The notes under the pieces were generated by a model. The model saw only the letters and a program-made list of their open reading frames with translations, searched no databases and had not been told where the DNA came from. Shown here one piece after another: positions 1 through 8,035 of a stretch of DNA of 64,000 nt; position 1 is the stretch's first letter, and every line of letters starts with the position of its first letter. This DNA is from Nocardioides sp. LHD-245 (GTDB lineage: Bacteria > Actinomycetota > Actinomycetes > Propionibacteriales > Nocardioidaceae): assembly GCF_030929495.1 (NCBI RefSeq), contig NZ_JAVFWN010000015.1, forward strand, positions 62,001-126,000. Direction: 5' to 3'. Both the position numbers and the translations under genes were made by a program.

Positions 1-150
1 AAGGACGGCGTCGGCCTCGGCCTGGCCGTCGCGCGCGGCCTCACCGAGGCGATGGGCGGCACCATCGCGACCGAGGACACCCCGGCCGGTGGGCTGACCT
101 TCGTGCTGGAGTTCCCCCGCCCGCCCGCACCCGAGGAGGAGCGTCGATGA
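1..150 (+). CDS. kdpD: Sensor histidine kinase, C-terminal end (KdpD-like), partial
   Basis: Only the last 49 codons are in the window. They encode DGVGLGLAVARGLTEAMGG, the G-box of a HATPase_c domain, followed by a short Pro/Glu-rich tail. The stop TGA (148-150) overlaps the ATG of the next gene as ATGA, so the two are translationally coupled. The KdpD identification rests mainly on the partner response regulator, which looks like KdpE; the fragment alone shows only that it is a histidine kinase. In Kdp systems this membrane kinase senses potassium or turgor stress and controls the KdpFABC potassium pump, which would lie further left. Confidence 0.75.
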   Translation, partial: KDGVGLGLAVARGLTEAMGGTIATEDTPAGGLTFVLEFPRPPAPEEERR

Positions 151-830
151 CCTTCGTCCTCGCCGTCGACGACGACCCGGCGATCCTGCGCACCCTCTCC
201 ATCAACCTGCGAGCCCGCGAGTACGACGTCGAGACGGCCGCCGACGGCCGCTCGGCGCTGCAGATCGTCGACGAGCGGATGCCCGACGTCATCCTGCTCG
301 ACCTGGGGCTGCCCGACATCGACGGCATCAGCGTGCTGCGGCGGCTCCGGGCGTTCACCCAGGTGCCCGTGATCGTGGTGTCTGCGCGCAGCGAGCCCGA
401 CGACAAGGTCGAGGCGCTCGATCTGGGCGCGGACGACTTCATCACCAAGCCGTTCTCGATCGAGGAGCTGCTGGCCCGGGTCCGCGTCACGACGCGCCGG
501 GCGAGTGTCGCCGAGCCGGCCCTCGTGGTGACGTCCGGTGACGTCCGGCTGGACGTCACCGAGTCCCGGGCCGTGCGCTCCGGGGAGGAGGTCCACCTGA
601 CGCCGATCGAGTGGAGGATCGTCGAGACGCTCGCCCGCCGGCGGGGACGCCTGGTGCGCCAGTCCGAGCTGCTGCACGCGGTGTGGGGGCCGGGCTACGA
701 GCGGCAGACCAACTACCTGCGCGTCCACCTCGCCAGCATCCGGCGCAAGATCGAGGACAACCCGTCCGCGCCCCGGATCTTCGTGACGGAGCCCGGCATC
801 GGCTACCGCCTGCTGCCCGAAGGCGGTTGA
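147..830 (+). CDS. kdpE: OmpR-family response regulator, KdpE-like
   Basis: 227 aa, the usual size for the family. The receiver domain (about 1-120) has the acidic pair D8/D9, the phospho-acceptor D52 in VILLDLGLPD and the conserved K101 in FITKPFS. A winged-helix Trans_reg_C domain follows (about 130-225; LTPIEWRIVETLARRRGRLV and the NYLRVHLASIRRKIE recognition region). It starts at ATG 147, sharing 4 bp with the upstream kinase. Receiver spacing and the wording around D52 resemble KdpE, the activator of high-affinity potassium uptake, but another OmpR-type regulator cannot be excluded without the kdpFABC genes in view. Confidence 0.85.
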   Translation: MTFVLAVDDDPAILRTLSINLRAREYDVETAADGRSALQIVDERMPDVILLDLGLPDIDGISVLRRLRAFTQVPVIVVSARSEPDDKVEALDLGADDFITKPFSIEELLARVRVTTRRASVAEPALVVTSGDVRLDVTESRAVRSGEEVHLTPIEWRIVETLARRRGRLVRQSELLHAVWGPGYERQTNYLRVHLASIRRKIEDNPSAPRIFVTEPGIGYRLLPEGG

Positions 831-892
831 GCCGCCGCCACGACCGCGCCCACGACCGCGCCCACGACGCGGCACGGCGTACGGTCGGAGCC

Positions 893-1228
893 ATGGCACG
901 CAGCTACGAGCAGATCAGTGCGGAGCGGTTCGGGGCGGCCGAGGGGGTCGACGACTGGCGGGTCCTGGGCTGGCACGCCTTCGCGGTCTTCCGCACCGGC
1001 ACCTTCGCGACCGGGCTCGCCCTGGTCAACGCGATCGGCGACCTCGCCGAGGCCGCCGACCACCACCCGGACCTGAAGCTCGGCTACCCGGCCCTGGCGG
1101 TGCGGCTCGCGACCCACGACACGGAGTCCCTCACCACCGCGGACCTCGACCTCGCGCAGCGGATCTCCGCCGCCGCCCGCGACCTGGGCGTGGCCGGCGA
1201 CCCGGAGGCTGTCGTCGCCTGGGAGTGA
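893..1228 (+). CDS. Pterin-4a-carbinolamine dehydratase
   Basis: 111 aa, full length for the PCD/DCoH family. It carries the diagnostic block ADHHPDLKLGYPALAVRLATHD (about residues 57-78), with the His-His-Pro active-site signature and the distal His. These enzymes dehydrate 4a-hydroxytetrahydrobiopterin to quinonoid dihydrobiopterin in the cytoplasm, recycling the cofactor of aromatic amino acid hydroxylases; bacterial homologues without a hydroxylase partner are also linked to pterin or molybdopterin metabolism. The ATG at 893 is chosen because the family N-terminus begins just there; an upstream in-frame extension would be shadow sequence of kdpE. No hydroxylase gene is nearby. Confidence 0.85.
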   Translation: MARSYEQISAERFGAAEGVDDWRVLGWHAFAVFRTGTFATGLALVNAIGDLAEAADHHPDLKLGYPALAVRLATHDTESLTTADLDLAQRISAAARDLGVAGDPEAVVAWE

Positions 1229-1311
1229 CGTGCTCGTTGCGTGGCCCTGCCCGCGAGTTGGGTGTTGCCGCACCTTCATGGGCTTCGCGGCGCAGAAGGT
1301 CAGAGCACGCG

Positions 1312-2247
1312 TCAGGCGATCCTCTTCCACGCCGAGTAGTTGCCGGCGAGGTCGACGACCCTGACGAAGCGCGGCGCCTTCTTGAGGACAAAGGCCTTGC
1401 GGTCGAACTTCCTGAGGCCACGCGGATGGGCCTTCTTCGTCGCGAACTGCACCTGCGCGACGCCCGACACCTTGTCGGTCGCGCGGACTCTGACCTTGTA
1501 TCTGCGTGCAGCCAGCCGTTGGGCCACCGGGCCCCTGCTGCTCGTGGAGGTCGCCGCCTTGACGACCGGCGAGGTCAGGTCCAGCACGATGTCATCGGTG
1601 AACGTCTGCTCGCTGTAGGTAGTCCCCGAGAAGCTGGGGTCGACGCGAACGAACCGGACGTACACCGTCTTCGGTAGCTTCTCGTCACCGGAGCCCACGA
1701 GAGTCCACGGGACCGTGGCAGCGAGCTCAGGCGACTGGAAGTTCGCGAACCCGCCGTCGTTGTCGATGATCATCCCGTCGCGGTAGTACGCCGGCCAGAC
1801 CACCTTCAGCGTCACGTGGCGCGAGTTCGTGTACTGCGCGCCGGCATTGATGGAGATGCCGGGCGGTCCGGGCGGTGGAAGCACGAGTGTGAAGCTCTGC
1901 GTCGGGCTCGACATCCCGGCGCTCCCATCGGACTCGATGTTGGCGATCCGGATCGTGTGCGGTCCCGAACCCGGCACGTTGACCGGCGCACCCGACACAC
2001 TCACGTCGAAGGTCCTTGCTGCGCTCGTTCCCTCGTCGATGAAGATGCGCACGGAGCTGACCCCGTCGGCCCTCGTGAACTGGACGTTGAACGACTGGTC
2101 CCGGATGACCTGTCCCGGCGTCGGGCTGATGATGGTCGGCGCCGAGGCGACGGGATCGGCCGAGGCGGACGGGAGGACGCCCGCCGAGAAGCCGAGGAGT
2201 AGGACGACGAGAGCGAGACTGACGCGGAGTCGAACGGCGTACTTCAC
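1312..2247 (-). CDS. Secreted protein with Ig-like domains, function unknown
   Basis: 311 aa. Residues 1-31 form a signal peptide (basic MKYAVRLRVS, hydrophobic core LALVVLLLGFSAGVL, cleavage near ASA-DP). The mature part starts with a Ser/Pro/Thr-rich stretch and an Ig-like/Fn3-like fold (SPTPGQVIRDQSFNVQF), then a second beta-rich module ending in KVSGVAQVQFATKKAHPRG and VVDLAGNYSAWKRIA, the pattern of bacterial Ig-like domains that end in a 'DLAGN' motif. No catalytic motif is visible. It is probably an extracellular or surface protein. It stands alone, convergent with the pterin dehydratase gene. Confidence 0.7.
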   Translation of the reverse strand: MKYAVRLRVSLALVVLLLGFSAGVLPSASADPVASAPTIISPTPGQVIRDQSFNVQFTRADGVSSVRIFIDEGTSAARTFDVSVSGAPVNVPGSGPHTIRIANIESDGSAGMSSPTQSFTLVLPPPGPPGISINAGAQYTNSRHVTLKVVWPAYYRDGMIIDNDGGFANFQSPELAATVPWTLVGSGDEKLPKTVYVRFVRVDPSFSGTTYSEQTFTDDIVLDLTSPVVKAATSTSSRGPVAQRLAARRYKVRVRATDKVSGVAQVQFATKKAHPRGLRKFDRKAFVLKKAPRFVRVVDLAGNYSAWKRIA

Positions 2248-2326
2248 CGGTGAAGACTAGGCCTGGCGGCGCCGACCATGCAGCCGGATCGCGGTGACCG
2301 GTCCCGGGCGGCTTTGCCGGAGGGAC

Positions 2327-2638
2327 TCAGGGCTCCTTGAAGACGCCGTGGTCCCCGACTCGTCGCCACCTGCATCTCAGCTCGTCATCGACGGTGACGA
2401 GCTCGAAGGTCGCCCGGCCGTCAGGGCTGGCGAACGACCAGGTCATCTCGAGCACGCCGTCGGCACCGCGAACCGACTTCACCCGCAGCGACCCCGGCCA
2501 CGGGGTCGTCGGGTCGGCAGCATAGGCATCGCAGGCCGGCGCGAACTTCTCGCGAACGACCTTCTTGAACTCCCCGAGCCACTCGCGCTTGAGCCGACGC
2601 ACGTCGCTGTCGAACGCCGGCGTGGTCTCGAACTTCAC
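2327..2638 (-). CDS. RelE/ParE-like toxin of a toxin-antitoxin pair
   Basis: 103 aa from a GTG start (2638) that overlaps the antitoxin stop by 4 bp (GTGA). The sequence VKFETTPAFDSDVRRLKREW, then a basic alpha-helical stretch and strands ending VDDELRCRWRRVGDHGVFKEP, fits the small RelE/ParE fold; the ending 'RVGDHGVF' is like the 'RIGDYRVxY' strand of RelE toxins. Such toxins act in the cytoplasm, either cutting mRNA at the ribosome (RelE) or poisoning gyrase (ParE); which applies cannot be told here. It follows an AbrB-like antitoxin in one transcript. A longer reading that begins upstream would overlap the antitoxin and is not favoured. Confidence 0.7.
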   Translation of the reverse strand: MKFETTPAFDSDVRRLKREWLGEFKKVVREKFAPACDAYAADPTTPWPGSLRVKSVRGADGVLEMTWSFASPDGRATFELVTVDDELRCRWRRVGDHGVFKEP

Positions 2639-2964
2639 TCGTCGCCGGATCCCTCGGCGCCGGAGATGTCGTCGACGTGGGTCAGGAAGTCGTCCACGTC
2701 CTCGTGGACGGCGACCTGGCCGGCCGCGACGAGGTCGTCGACCTCGTGCTCGCGCTCCTGCCAGCGCTGAGTCCAGAACCACGCCTGGTCAGCTGGCACG
2801 GGAAGTGCCGCGCGCAGCTCCAGGACGCCGTCCTCGCGTTCGGTGACCTCCAGCTGTGCCCCCGGCTCGTCGAGGTGCAGGCGCTGACGTACGTCGGCCG
2901 GGAGCGCGACGAGGCCCCGGCGCTGCAGGCTGACGTAGCCGTGGAAGCGGGGCGTTGTGTCCAT
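2635..2964 (-). CDS. AbrB/SpoVT-like antitoxin
   Basis: 109 aa from ATG 2964; an in-frame GTG at 2982 would add six residues. The N-terminus (FHGYVSLQRRGLVALPADVRQRLHLDEPGAQLEV) matches the swapped-hairpin AbrB DNA-binding fold: a 'GLVALPADVRQRL' segment and a hydrophobic strand. The C-terminal half is acidic (HEVDDLVAAGQVAVHEDVDDFLTHVDD), typical of the toxin-neutralising tail of an antitoxin. It probably binds its own promoter; a 15-bp palindrome lies 39 bp upstream. The following toxin gene starts inside its stop codon. Confidence 0.7.
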   Translation of the reverse strand: MDTTPRFHGYVSLQRRGLVALPADVRQRLHLDEPGAQLEVTEREDGVLELRAALPVPADQAWFWTQRWQEREHEVDDLVAAGQVAVHEDVDDFLTHVDDISGAEGSGDE

Positions 2965-3002
2965 GCTTCGATGGTCGCACACGGCCGATACACGGCCAAG
3001 CC

Positions 3003-3017
3003 GTAATGCTGCATTAC
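3003..3017. promoter_or_regulatory. Palindrome upstream of the AbrB/RelE-like pair (candidate autoregulatory operator)
   Basis: gtaatgctgcattac is a perfect odd-length palindrome (7-bp arms around one base) lying between the end of the UvrA-like gene and the antitoxin start. Short direct repeats of cacggcc (near 2980-2998) lie next to it. It is AT-rich against a GC-rich background and in the right place for autoregulation, as is usual for toxin-antitoxin operons. Confidence 0.45.
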
Positions 3018-3028
3018 AGCCGCGGGGT

Positions 3029-5413
3029 TCAGGCCCCGACGTACGCCGCCAGGTACTCGCCGGTCAGCGTCGACCGCTTCGCGACCAGGTCGGCCGGCGT
3101 GCCCTCGAAGACGACCGTGCCGCCGTCGTGGCCGGCGCCGGGACCGAGGTCGATGATCCAGTCGGCGTGGGCCATCACGGCCTGGTGGTGCTCGATGACG
3201 ACGACGGACTTGCCGGCGTCGACCAGTCGGTCGAGCAGCCGGAGTAGGTTGTCGACGTCGGCGAGGTGGAGGCCGGTGGTCGGCTCGTCGAGGACGTAGA
3301 CGCCTCCCTTCTCGCCCATCCGCATGGCGAGCTTGAGCCGTTGCCGCTCGCCACCGGAGAGGGTGTTGAGGGGCTGGCCGAGCTTGAGGTAGCCGAGGCC
3401 GACGTCCTCCATCCGCTGCAGGATGGCAGCGGCGGCAGGGGTCTTGGCGTCACCCTCGGCGAAGTAGGCGTGGGCCTGCGCGACCGGCAGGTCGAGCACC
3501 TCGGCGATGTTGAGCTCGCCGAGGCGGAGCTCGAGCACCGAGGCCTGGAACCGCTTGCCGCCGCACTCGTCGCACACCGTGGCGACGGTGTCCATGAACC
3601 CGAGCTCGGTGTAGATCATCCCGTTGCCGTTGCAGCTCTCGCAGGCGCCCTCGGAGTTGGCGCTGAAGAGCGCGGGCTTGACGCCGTTGGCCTTGGCGAA
3701 GGCCTTGCGGATCGGCTCGAGCAGACCGGTGTACGTCGCCGGGTTGCTCCGCCGGGAGCCCTTGATCGCGCCCTGGTCGATGACCACGACCTCGTCGCGG
3801 CCGGCGATCGAGCCGTGGATCAGGGAGCTCTTGCCGGAGCCGGCGACGCCGGTCACGACGCAGAGCACGCCGAGCGGAACGTCGACGTCGACGTCGCGCA
3901 GGTTGTGGGTGGAGGCACCGCGGATCTCGATCGCGCCGCTCGCCTCCCGGACGGTCTCCTTGACGGCCGCCCGGTAGCTGAGGTGGCGGCCGGTGAGGGT
4001 GTCGGACGCCCGCAGGCCGGCGAGATCGCCCTCGAAGCAGATCGTGCCGCCGCCCGTGCCGGCGCCCGGACCGAGGTCGACGATGTGGTCGGCGATCGCG
4101 ATCGTCTCCGGCTTGTGCTCGACGACGAGGACCGTGTTGCCCTTGTCGCGCAGCTCGAGGAGCAGGTTGTTCATCCGCTGGATGTCGTGGGGGTGCAGGC
4201 CGATGGTGGGCTCGTCGAAGACGTAGGTGACATCGGTCAGCGCCGAGCCGAGGTGCCGGATCATCTTGGTGCGCTGCGCCTCGCCGCCGGACAGCGTGCC
4301 GGCGGGCCGGTCGAGGGAGAGATAGCCGAGGCCGATCTCCACGAACGAGTCGAACAGGTGGAGCAGGTTGGCCAGCAGCGGCGCGACGCCGGGGTCGTCG
4401 ATGCCGCGCACCCACTCCGCGGCGTCGGTGATCTGGAGCGCGCACACGTCGGCGATGCTCTTGCCGTTGATCTTCGACCCGCGGGCGGCCTCGTTGAGCC
4501 GGGTGCCGTCGCAGGCAGGGCACGGCGCGAACACCGCCGCCCGCTCGACGAACGCCTTGATGTGGGGCTGCAGGGAGTCGACGTCCTTGCTGAACATCGA
4601 CTTGCGGATCTTGGGGATCAGGCCCTCGTAGGTGATGTTGATCTTGTCGACCTTCACCTTGCGCGGCTCGGCGTACAGGAGGTCCTCGCGCTCGGCCTTG
4701 GTGTACTTCGCGACCGGCTTCTCGGGCGGCAGCACCTCCTTGTAGGGCGCGACCATCCAGCCGTCGGCGGTGTAGCCCGGCACCAGGATCGCGCCCTCGA
4801 CCAGCGACTTGCTCTCGTCGATGATCGCGCCCATGTCGAGGTCGGACACGGTGCCGCGGCCCTCGCACTCGGCGCACATGCCGCCGAGGTAGACGGCGTT
4901 CTTGACGACCTTCTTCTCGACCTTGCCGCCGGCCTTCTCGGTCTGCATCACGCCGCCGGCCCGGCGGGTGGGCACGTTGAACGCGAATGCTGTCGGCGGG
5001 CCGATGAACGGATCGCCGATCCGGCTGAACAGCACCCGCAGCATCGCGTTGGCGTCGGTCGCCGTGCCGACCGTCGAGCGCACGTTGGCGCCCATCCGCT
5101 CCTGGTCGACGAGGATCGCGGTGGTGATCCCCTCCAGGTGGTCGACCTCGGGGCGGGCCAGCGACGGCATGAAGCCCTGCACGAAGGTGCTGTAGGTCTC
5201 GTTGATCATCCGCTGCGACTCGGCGGCGATCGTCCCGAACACCAGCGAGCTCTTCCCGGACCCGGACACGCCGGTGAACACGCTGAGGCGGCGCTTGGGG
5301 ATGTCGACGTCGACACCTCGGAGGTTGTTGACGTGGGCGCCCTGCACCCGGATGGTGTCGTGGCTGTCGGCGGTGTGGCTGTCGCTGGTGCGAGGGGCGG
5401 CAGGCTTCGGCAT
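3029..5413 (-). CDS. UvrA-like ABC ATPase (DrrC/short UvrA paralogue)
   Basis: 794 aa, against about 950 for housekeeping UvrA. Two ABC modules are complete: Walker A GVSGSGKSSLVF and GVAGSGKSSLIH, signatures LSGGEAQR and LSGGERQR, Walker B VFDEPTIGLHP and VLDEPTTGLHL. Zinc-binding cysteine pairs are present (MCAECEGRG; CESCNGNG with CDECGGKRF). UvrA proteins find bulky DNA lesions and load UvrB. Shorter relatives such as DrrC of the daunorubicin producers protect against DNA-intercalating compounds. The length deficit suggests the N-terminal UvrB-interaction region is reduced. It starts at ATG 5413 (MPKPAAPRTSDSH); a longer reading upstream runs through another gene. It is monocistronic or leads into the TA pair. 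Confidence 0.85.
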   Translation of the reverse strand: MPKPAAPRTSDSHTADSHDTIRVQGAHVNNLRGVDVDIPKRRLSVFTGVSGSGKSSLVFGTIAAESQRMINETYSTFVQGFMPSLARPEVDHLEGITTAILVDQERMGANVRSTVGTATDANAMLRVLFSRIGDPFIGPPTAFAFNVPTRRAGGVMQTEKAGGKVEKKVVKNAVYLGGMCAECEGRGTVSDLDMGAIIDESKSLVEGAILVPGYTADGWMVAPYKEVLPPEKPVAKYTKAEREDLLYAEPRKVKVDKINITYEGLIPKIRKSMFSKDVDSLQPHIKAFVERAAVFAPCPACDGTRLNEAARGSKINGKSIADVCALQITDAAEWVRGIDDPGVAPLLANLLHLFDSFVEIGLGYLSLDRPAGTLSGGEAQRTKMIRHLGSALTDVTYVFDEPTIGLHPHDIQRMNNLLLELRDKGNTVLVVEHKPETIAIADHIVDLGPGAGTGGGTICFEGDLAGLRASDTLTGRHLSYRAAVKETVREASGAIEIRGASTHNLRDVDVDVPLGVLCVVTGVAGSGKSSLIHGSIAGRDEVVVIDQGAIKGSRRSNPATYTGLLEPIRKAFAKANGVKPALFSANSEGACESCNGNGMIYTELGFMDTVATVCDECGGKRFQASVLELRLGELNIAEVLDLPVAQAHAYFAEGDAKTPAAAAILQRMEDVGLGYLKLGQPLNTLSGGERQRLKLAMRMGEKGGVYVLDEPTTGLHLADVDNLLRLLDRLVDAGKSVVVIEHHQAVMAHADWIIDLGPGAGHDGGTVVFEGTPADLVAKRSTLTGEYLAAYVGA

Positions 5414-5484
5414 GCGCCCATCATGACGGATCGGACCGACACCGCGAGGGGGCCGGGGCGGGTCCGGGACGGGCCTCCGGCGGG

Positions 5485-6126
5485 TCAGCGGGAGATCTGG
5501 TGCTCCAGCTGCGGCGCGGTGGCGCGCAGCTGCCCCCGCGTCCAGAGGTGATGGATCACCAGCGCCGCCACGACCGAGCCGAGCACGCCGAGCCCAAGGT
5601 CGCCGAGGGTGTCCTCGTAGGCGAACACCCGCTCCGAGTGCCCGCGGATGAACGCGACGTACTCCGCGAGCTCCCAGCCGATCGCGGCCGTCGCGCCGAC
5701 CGCCAGGGCCCGCTCGACCACGCGGAGCCGGGTGGCGCTGTGGTGCAGGGTCAGCAGGATGACCGCCGCCGCGATCAGGCCGGTGTTGACGAAGTGCATC
5801 AGGTCGTCGAACCAGGCGATCGTGTCGTAGAGGTCCATCCGGTTGCCGAGGATGTCGGTGAAGCAGGTCAGCGTGATCATCAGGTCGGGCAGCCACGGGA
5901 AGGACGCCCGCTCCTTCCACACCAGCAGCCACACGACCGGGATGGTGAACGACGCCAACGGGTAGCCGATGGCCCGGGCCTCGGCCGCCTTGTCGCGCAG
6001 GCCGCCGCTGTCGGGATCGAGCACGGCGAGCAGCAGGAGCAGCACCAGCAGACCCTTGGCGCAGATGTCGACCGAGCGCACCACCACCGGGGTCGGGTAG
6101 CGCACCACCACGGCCGCGTCGGTCAT
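5485..6126 (-). CDS. Multi-pass membrane protein, YjdF/DUF2238-like
   Basis: 213 aa from ATG 6126, preceded by an AAGGAG ribosome site. About five or six hydrophobic segments are visible (DICAKGLLVLLLLLAVLD; YPLASFTIPVVWLLVW; LMITLTCFTDI; GLIAAAVILLTL; LAVGATAAIGWELAEYVAF; LGLGVLGSVVAALVIHHLW). The block YDTIAWFDDLMHF, followed by a WELAEY motif, resembles the conserved core of the YjdF/DUF2238 inner-membrane family, whose function is unknown. It is divergent from the next gene across a 148-bp spacer. Confidence 0.65.
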   Translation of the reverse strand: MTDAAVVVRYPTPVVVRSVDICAKGLLVLLLLLAVLDPDSGGLRDKAAEARAIGYPLASFTIPVVWLLVWKERASFPWLPDLMITLTCFTDILGNRMDLYDTIAWFDDLMHFVNTGLIAAAVILLTLHHSATRLRVVERALAVGATAAIGWELAEYVAFIRGHSERVFAYEDTLGDLGLGVLGSVVAALVIHHLWTRGQLRATAPQLEHQISR

Positions 6127-6150
6127 CGGGGCTCCTTCGTCGACGAGCCG

Positions 6151-6257
6151 CGATTCTCGCATGACCTCGTCGGTTCGCCCGCGTTGAAGGAGGTGCCCGC
6201 CGTCGGACGGTGACGGGCGATGCGCGAGAATCGGCAGTCCTGGAGGGGGATCCAGGA
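6151..6257. promoter_or_regulatory. Divergent promoter region with two inverted repeats
   Basis: Between the divergent genes at 6126 (minus) and 6275 (plus) there is a perfect 10-bp inverted repeat, cgattctcgc (6151-6160) with gcgagaatcg (6224-6233). A second, 7-bp repeat, tcctgga (6238-6244) with tccagga (6251-6257), lies 17 bp before the plus-strand start. Both could be operators; no regulator gene is adjacent. Confidence 0.3.
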
Positions 6258-6274
6258 CATTCACGGGGGGTGCT

Positions 6275-6883
6275 GTGGTCGAGGCCACGCCGACGACGTA
6301 CGAGCAGTTCGGGGTCAGCTGGATCCACCGGGTGCTCCACAAGGAGCGGATCCTGCGCACCGTCGACCAGGTGCTCGGCGACCAGATCGCGCTGGGACCG
6401 ATCGGCGCGGGGCCGGGCCGGGCGTTCGCGAGCGTGAGCTTCGTCGGGACCTACCGACCCACGACGGGCGAGCTGGTGCCCGGGGAGCTGCTGACCTACG
6501 CGATCGATCTGCCGATCAGCGTGGTCTTCGACCTCGACCTGCCGCTCGACAGGCTGACCTTCAACGCGGAGGTCGTCGTACCACTGGTCCTCGAGATCCA
6601 CACCGAGGCGCCGCTCCGCCTGCGGCTGGAGCTGACGACGCCCAGCGAGGACCAGATCGGGCTCGAGCTCAAGACCGACACCCGGCGCGGTGCGATGCTG
6701 CGGAAGGTCGCCGGCCTGGACGCCGAGCTGCGCCGGTTCCTGCTCAAGGTGCTGGACACCGAGCTGACCAAGGCGTACGTCCGGAAGGCCACGCACCTCG
6801 ACATGGAGGAGCTGATCGACGAGGCCTGGCCCGCCTTCACCGAGCAGTTCCTGCCGCGGGGACCCGAGGACCGCCGGGGCTGA
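6275..6883 (+). CDS. Conserved-looking protein of unknown function
   Basis: 202 aa from GTG 6275, behind a G-rich ribosome site (cacgggggg). The protein is soluble, with no signal peptide. The middle is beta-rich (FASVSFVGTY, LLTYAIDLPISVVFDLDLPLDRLTFNAEVVVPLVLEIHTEAPLR), and the C-terminus is helical and charged (AELRRFLLKVLDTELTKAYVRKATHLDMEELIDEAWPAF). The beta-rich part looks like a lipid- or ligand-binding barrel, but I do not recognise a family and assign no function. Confidence 0.6.
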   Translation: MVEATPTTYEQFGVSWIHRVLHKERILRTVDQVLGDQIALGPIGAGPGRAFASVSFVGTYRPTTGELVPGELLTYAIDLPISVVFDLDLPLDRLTFNAEVVVPLVLEIHTEAPLRLRLELTTPSEDQIGLELKTDTRRGAMLRKVAGLDAELRRFLLKVLDTELTKAYVRKATHLDMEELIDEAWPAFTEQFLPRGPEDRRG

Positions 6884-6998
6884 CCGAGGCGCGGTGCGCC
6901 GGCCGCGCCGTGTGCACCGGCGGCGGACCCCGCTCGTGCGCAGCGACAGACTCGCGCGCCCGATGTGTGCTCCCGGACCAGCCGATCGGGCGGAGTGG

Positions 6999-7952
6999 TC
7001 AGCCGGGTGGCGCGAACGAGGTCAGCTGCGGCTTCTCGTAGAGCGCCCGCAGCCGCTCGTAGTGGAACCGGTTGAGCGCCAACGGGTCCAGCAGCAGCCA
7101 ACGGGGCAGCCACCGGCGGGCCGAGCGGACGAGGAACAGGTAGAGGTCGAGCTCGCGCTGGCGGCGCCGGGTCCAGCGCACGCCGAGCAGCTCGCGCATC
7201 CGTGGGTGCGCCGCGCCCTCCGCGCAGACCTTCGCGGGCCGACCGAGCACCGGCGTGAGGACCCGCCAGAACGGGGCGACGGCCCGCTGGAGCCAGCGCG
7301 GCCCGACCAGGGTCGGCACGGGGAGCCGGTCGAAGGTGGCGTCGGCCCACCGCAGGAACTCGTTGTCGGCCAGCACGGTGGCCGCGACCTCGTCGTAGTA
7401 CGCCGCCGCCTCGGCCGCCGTCGCCGGGATCCGGGCCTGCTCGCTGGGCAGGTCGAAGTCCGTGAGGTGCAGGATCGTGCGGTAGGCGACCTCGACCTGC
7501 TCGGGGGTGAGCTGCCGGCGGTAGGTCGTGACGTAGCCGGTGTGGAAGACGAGCAGACTCGTGGTCCCGACCCACTTCCACAGCGCCGGGTTCATCGCGC
7601 TGTAGCGCTCGCCGGCGAAGTGCCCCCGGCCCTGTCCGCGGACCTGGCCGTGCAGGTCCTTGAGCCGCTGCGCCGTGGCCCGCCGGTCGGCGTCGTCACC
7701 GAAGAGCAGCAGCGGGCCCCACAGGCCGCTGCGGATCCCGCGGTCGGTGAAGTTCTGCGCGAACCGGCCGGTGGCGTCGACCGCGGCGGCGACCTCGCGG
7801 TAGGCGACCTGGTCGAGGGCGAGCCGCCCGAACAGGGCGAACGCCGCCGGTGTGCCGAGCCAGGCGCGGACGTCGGCGGCCACCTCGTGGTGCGGCTGCG
7901 AGGGGTGCCACGGGGGCAGGTCGGCCAGCGGGTCGGCCAGCGGGTCGGACAT
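6999..7952 (-). CDS. MpaB-family (DUF2236) oxygenase-like protein
   Basis: 317 aa. The DUF2236/MpaB pattern is clear: RGIRSGLWGPLLLFGDDADRRATAQRLKDLHGQVRG (about 73-110), then YSAMNPALWKWVGTTSLLVFHTGY, with conserved His residues that in characterised relatives (latex-clearing protein Lcp, MpaB) hold a b-type haem. Family members are haem-dependent oxygenases. The substrate here is unknown. A TetR gene lies divergently 83 bp away with inverted repeats between them, so that regulator probably controls this gene. A good AGGAG ribosome site precedes ATG 7952. Confidence 0.8.
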   Translation of the reverse strand: MSDPLADPLADLPPWHPSQPHHEVAADVRAWLGTPAAFALFGRLALDQVAYREVAAAVDATGRFAQNFTDRGIRSGLWGPLLLFGDDADRRATAQRLKDLHGQVRGQGRGHFAGERYSAMNPALWKWVGTTSLLVFHTGYVTTYRRQLTPEQVEVAYRTILHLTDFDLPSEQARIPATAAEAAAYYDEVAATVLADNEFLRWADATFDRLPVPTLVGPRWLQRAVAPFWRVLTPVLGRPAKVCAEGAAHPRMRELLGVRWTRRRQRELDLYLFLVRSARRWLPRWLLLDPLALNRFHYERLRALYEKPQLTSFAPPG

Positions 7953-7973
7953 GGCAGGAGCTCCTGTCGCGAA

Positions 7974-8023
7974 CTGTCAACACGCGTTGACAGATCTATT
8001 CATCCATCGGTCAACACGCGTGT
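7974..8023. promoter_or_regulatory. Twin operator-like inverted repeats between mpaB-like and tetR genes
   Basis: Site 1 is ctgtcaac (7974-7981) with gttgacag (7986-7993), perfect 8-bp arms and a 4-bp spacer. Site 2 contains the 10-bp palindrome acacgcgtgt (8014-8023). Both sites share tcaacacgcgt, which suggests one protein binds both. They sit in the 83-bp divergent promoter region, typical of TetR operators that silence the neighbour and autoregulate. Confidence 0.6.
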
Positions 8024-8035
8024 CAAGATGTCCAG

